Shown in pieces: positions 62,981-64,000 of a stretch of DNA of 64,000 bases (positions are counted from its first letter, which is position 1; each line of letters opens with the position of its first letter). Source of the stretch: Bacteroidales bacterium (lineage in GTDB: Bacteria; Bacteroidota; Bacteroidia; Bacteroidales; P3); contig JAKVOZ010000007.1 of assembly GCA_022482545.1 (NCBI GenBank), forward strand, positions 1 to 64,000, written 5' to 3'. The notes beneath the pieces are model-generated. The model was not told where the DNA came from. It did no database searches and worked only from the letters and a program-made list of their open reading frames with translations. A program made the translations under genes and the position numbers.

Positions 62981-63850
62981 ATGATTTCAAGTTTCAAAGA
63001 TACAGATTTTTTAGAACATAAGAGCATAAATATTAAAGGAAATTTAATTTCTCTTGAAAATCCTTTACTTATGGGAATATTAAATGTTACTGATGATTCT
63101 TTTTTTGATGGTGGAAAATACAATACATTAGACAAGGCTATCATTCGTGCAGAAGATATTGTTAATCAAGGAGCAGATATTATTGATATTGGTGCTTGCA
63201 GTACTCGTCCTGGAGCTATTCTTGTTGATAAAGATGAAGAAATAAAACGTTTATCTCCTATTGTAAAAGAAATAAGAAAACGTTTTCCAAATATTCCAAT
63301 TTCTATTGATACTGTTTGGAGTGAAGTTGCAAAAAGAGTATATGATTGTGGTGCTGACATAATAAATGATATTTCTGGCGGACAATTTGATAAAGATCTT
63401 TTCTCTACTGTTGCTCAAACAAAGATGCCTTATATTCTTATGCATACCAACAATACTCCAGATAAAATGCAAAAGACTATTCATTACGATAATCTTTTTC
63501 TTGATATTTGCAAATATTTTAATGAACGACTTGAAACTCTTTATTCTCTTGGAGTAAAAGATATTATCTTAGACCTTGGTTTTGGCTTTGGTAAAACGAT
63601 AGAAAACAATTATGAACTACTTAGAAGACAAAAAGAATTTTCTTCAACATTTTCTCTTCCTATTCTTACTGGAATATCTCGCAAAAGTATGATATTCCGC
63701 CCTTTAAACTTAACTCCAAATGATATTCTTAGTGAAACATTATTCCTTAGTGCCTTTGCATTAAATAATGGTGCTAATATTTTACGTGTTCATGATGTTA
63801 AACAAACAAAAAATTGCTTAACTTTGTATCAACTTTATAAAAAAGAATAA
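62981..63850 (+). CDS. folP: Dihydropteroate synthase
   Basis: A 289-residue TIM-barrel enzyme joining p-aminobenzoate to 6-hydroxymethyl-dihydropterin diphosphate in folate synthesis. Motifs: LMGILNVTDDSFFDGGKY, GADIIDIGACSTRPGA, SIDTVWSEVAKRV, INDISGG, ILDLGFGFGKT and ILTGISRKSMI. An N-terminal extension of about 25 residues is common in the phylum. The diadenylate cyclase gene begins 5 bp downstream, the usual folP-cdaA arrangement. Confidence 0.96.
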   Translation: MISSFKDTDFLEHKSINIKGNLISLENPLLMGILNVTDDSFFDGGKYNTLDKAIIRAEDIVNQGADIIDIGACSTRPGAILVDKDEEIKRLSPIVKEIRKRFPNIPISIDTVWSEVAKRVYDCGADIINDISGGQFDKDLFSTVAQTKMPYILMHTNNTPDKMQKTIHYDNLFLDICKYFNERLETLYSLGVKDIILDLGFGFGKTIENNYELLRRQKEFSSTFSLPILTGISRKSMIFRPLNLTPNDILSETLFLSAFALNNGANILRVHDVKQTKNCLTLYQLYKKE

Positions 63851-63855
63851 ACATT

Positions 63856-64000
63856 ATGTTATTGTTAGATATTATTCAAGGCTTACCTTCATTCAACATC
63901 ATAGATTTTATTGATGTGTTTTTAGTAGGATTATTATTGTTTTTTATGTTTAAACTTATCAAAGGCACAAATGCTATAAGTATATTCATTGGATTCTTTA
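63856..64000 (+). CDS. cdaA: Diadenylate cyclase, N-terminal part (truncated by window end)
   Basis: The first 48 residues (MLLLDIIQGLPSFNIIDFID, then a membrane helix VFLVGLLLFFMFKLIKGTNAIS) match the membrane N-terminus of CdaA-type c-di-AMP synthases. The catalytic DAC domain lies beyond the window. The 5-bp distance from folP supports the call. Confidence 0.85.
   Translation, partial: MLLLDIIQGLPSFNIIDFIDVFLVGLLLFFMFKLIKGTNAISIFIGFF

Overview
The window comes from a low-GC (visually about 30 %), anaerobic member of the Bacteroidetes, most likely Bacteroidales. Evidence: repeated TAnnTTTG -7 promoter elements, five of them with an exact TTTG element 19 bp upstream; a giant exported protein ending in a type IX secretion (T9SS type B) sorting domain; a TonB-dependent receptor; DUF2723, DUF1599 and DoxX/BT_3928-type proteins; and the folP-cdaA pair. 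The metabolism looks like amino-acid fermentation: arginine deiminase, part of the 3,5-diaminohexanoate route of lysine fermentation (CoA-transferase alpha subunit, kal, kce), ADP-forming acetyl-CoA synthetase, pyruvate phosphate dikinase, [FeFe]-hydrogenase maturase HydG, peptide-uptake ABC proteins and a dipeptidase.

Layout. 0-3.2 kb: two short RHS 'tip' cassettes (conserved RHS core plus a unique putative metallopeptidase tip), each followed by a small exported protein or lipoprotein that is a candidate immunity protein. 3.4 kb: tRNA-Gln. 3.6-17.7 kb: housekeeping block (peptide ABC ATPase, arcA, DUF2723 membrane protein, TolC/HlyD/two ABC-2 permeases, htpG). 17.8-20.4 kb: a second RHS scar with a displaced core fragment, a core-truncated lytic-transglycosylase tip with an exported partner, and an orphan exported protein behind an RHS-type promoter block. 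20.6-27.2 kb: a 2202-residue T9SS type B protein with about 32 two-cysteine repeats. 27.4-34.2 kb: exported protein, tRNA-dihydrouridine synthase, DUF2461, lipid A-type acyltransferase, TonB receptor. 34.4-36.2 kb: a two-component system broken by five single-base indels. 36.3-48.7 kb: DUF4268, ispE, pepD, a large zincin-like outer-membrane protein, then a minus-strand dapF/acd operon and an acyl-CoA synthetase. 48.9-53.4 kb: lysine-fermentation genes, zinc-ribbon protein, TM1266-type regulator and hydG. 53.5-64 kb: two exported proteins, ppdK, a small secreted-protein gene with a nonsense codon in its signal peptide, a dipeptide permease, DoxX, DUF1599, folP and the start of cdaA.

Two signals stand out beyond ordinary genes. 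First, many intergenic gaps carry degenerate arrays in exact register: an AT-rich class with a 21-bp period (seven clear loci, four weaker ones) and a strongly dyad-symmetric class with a 22-bp period (three loci, each ending about 75-90 bp upstream of a -7 element). Units within an array differ in sequence but keep the period, which points to a phased DNA-binding or nucleoid-organising system, or to a family of dispersed palindromic elements. Second, the RHS tips are free-standing mini-genes with their own promoters. Each is paired with an exported partner, and one tip has a transglycosylase fold, so the toxins probably act in the cell envelope; the fragments look like leftovers of core-mediated cassette exchange.
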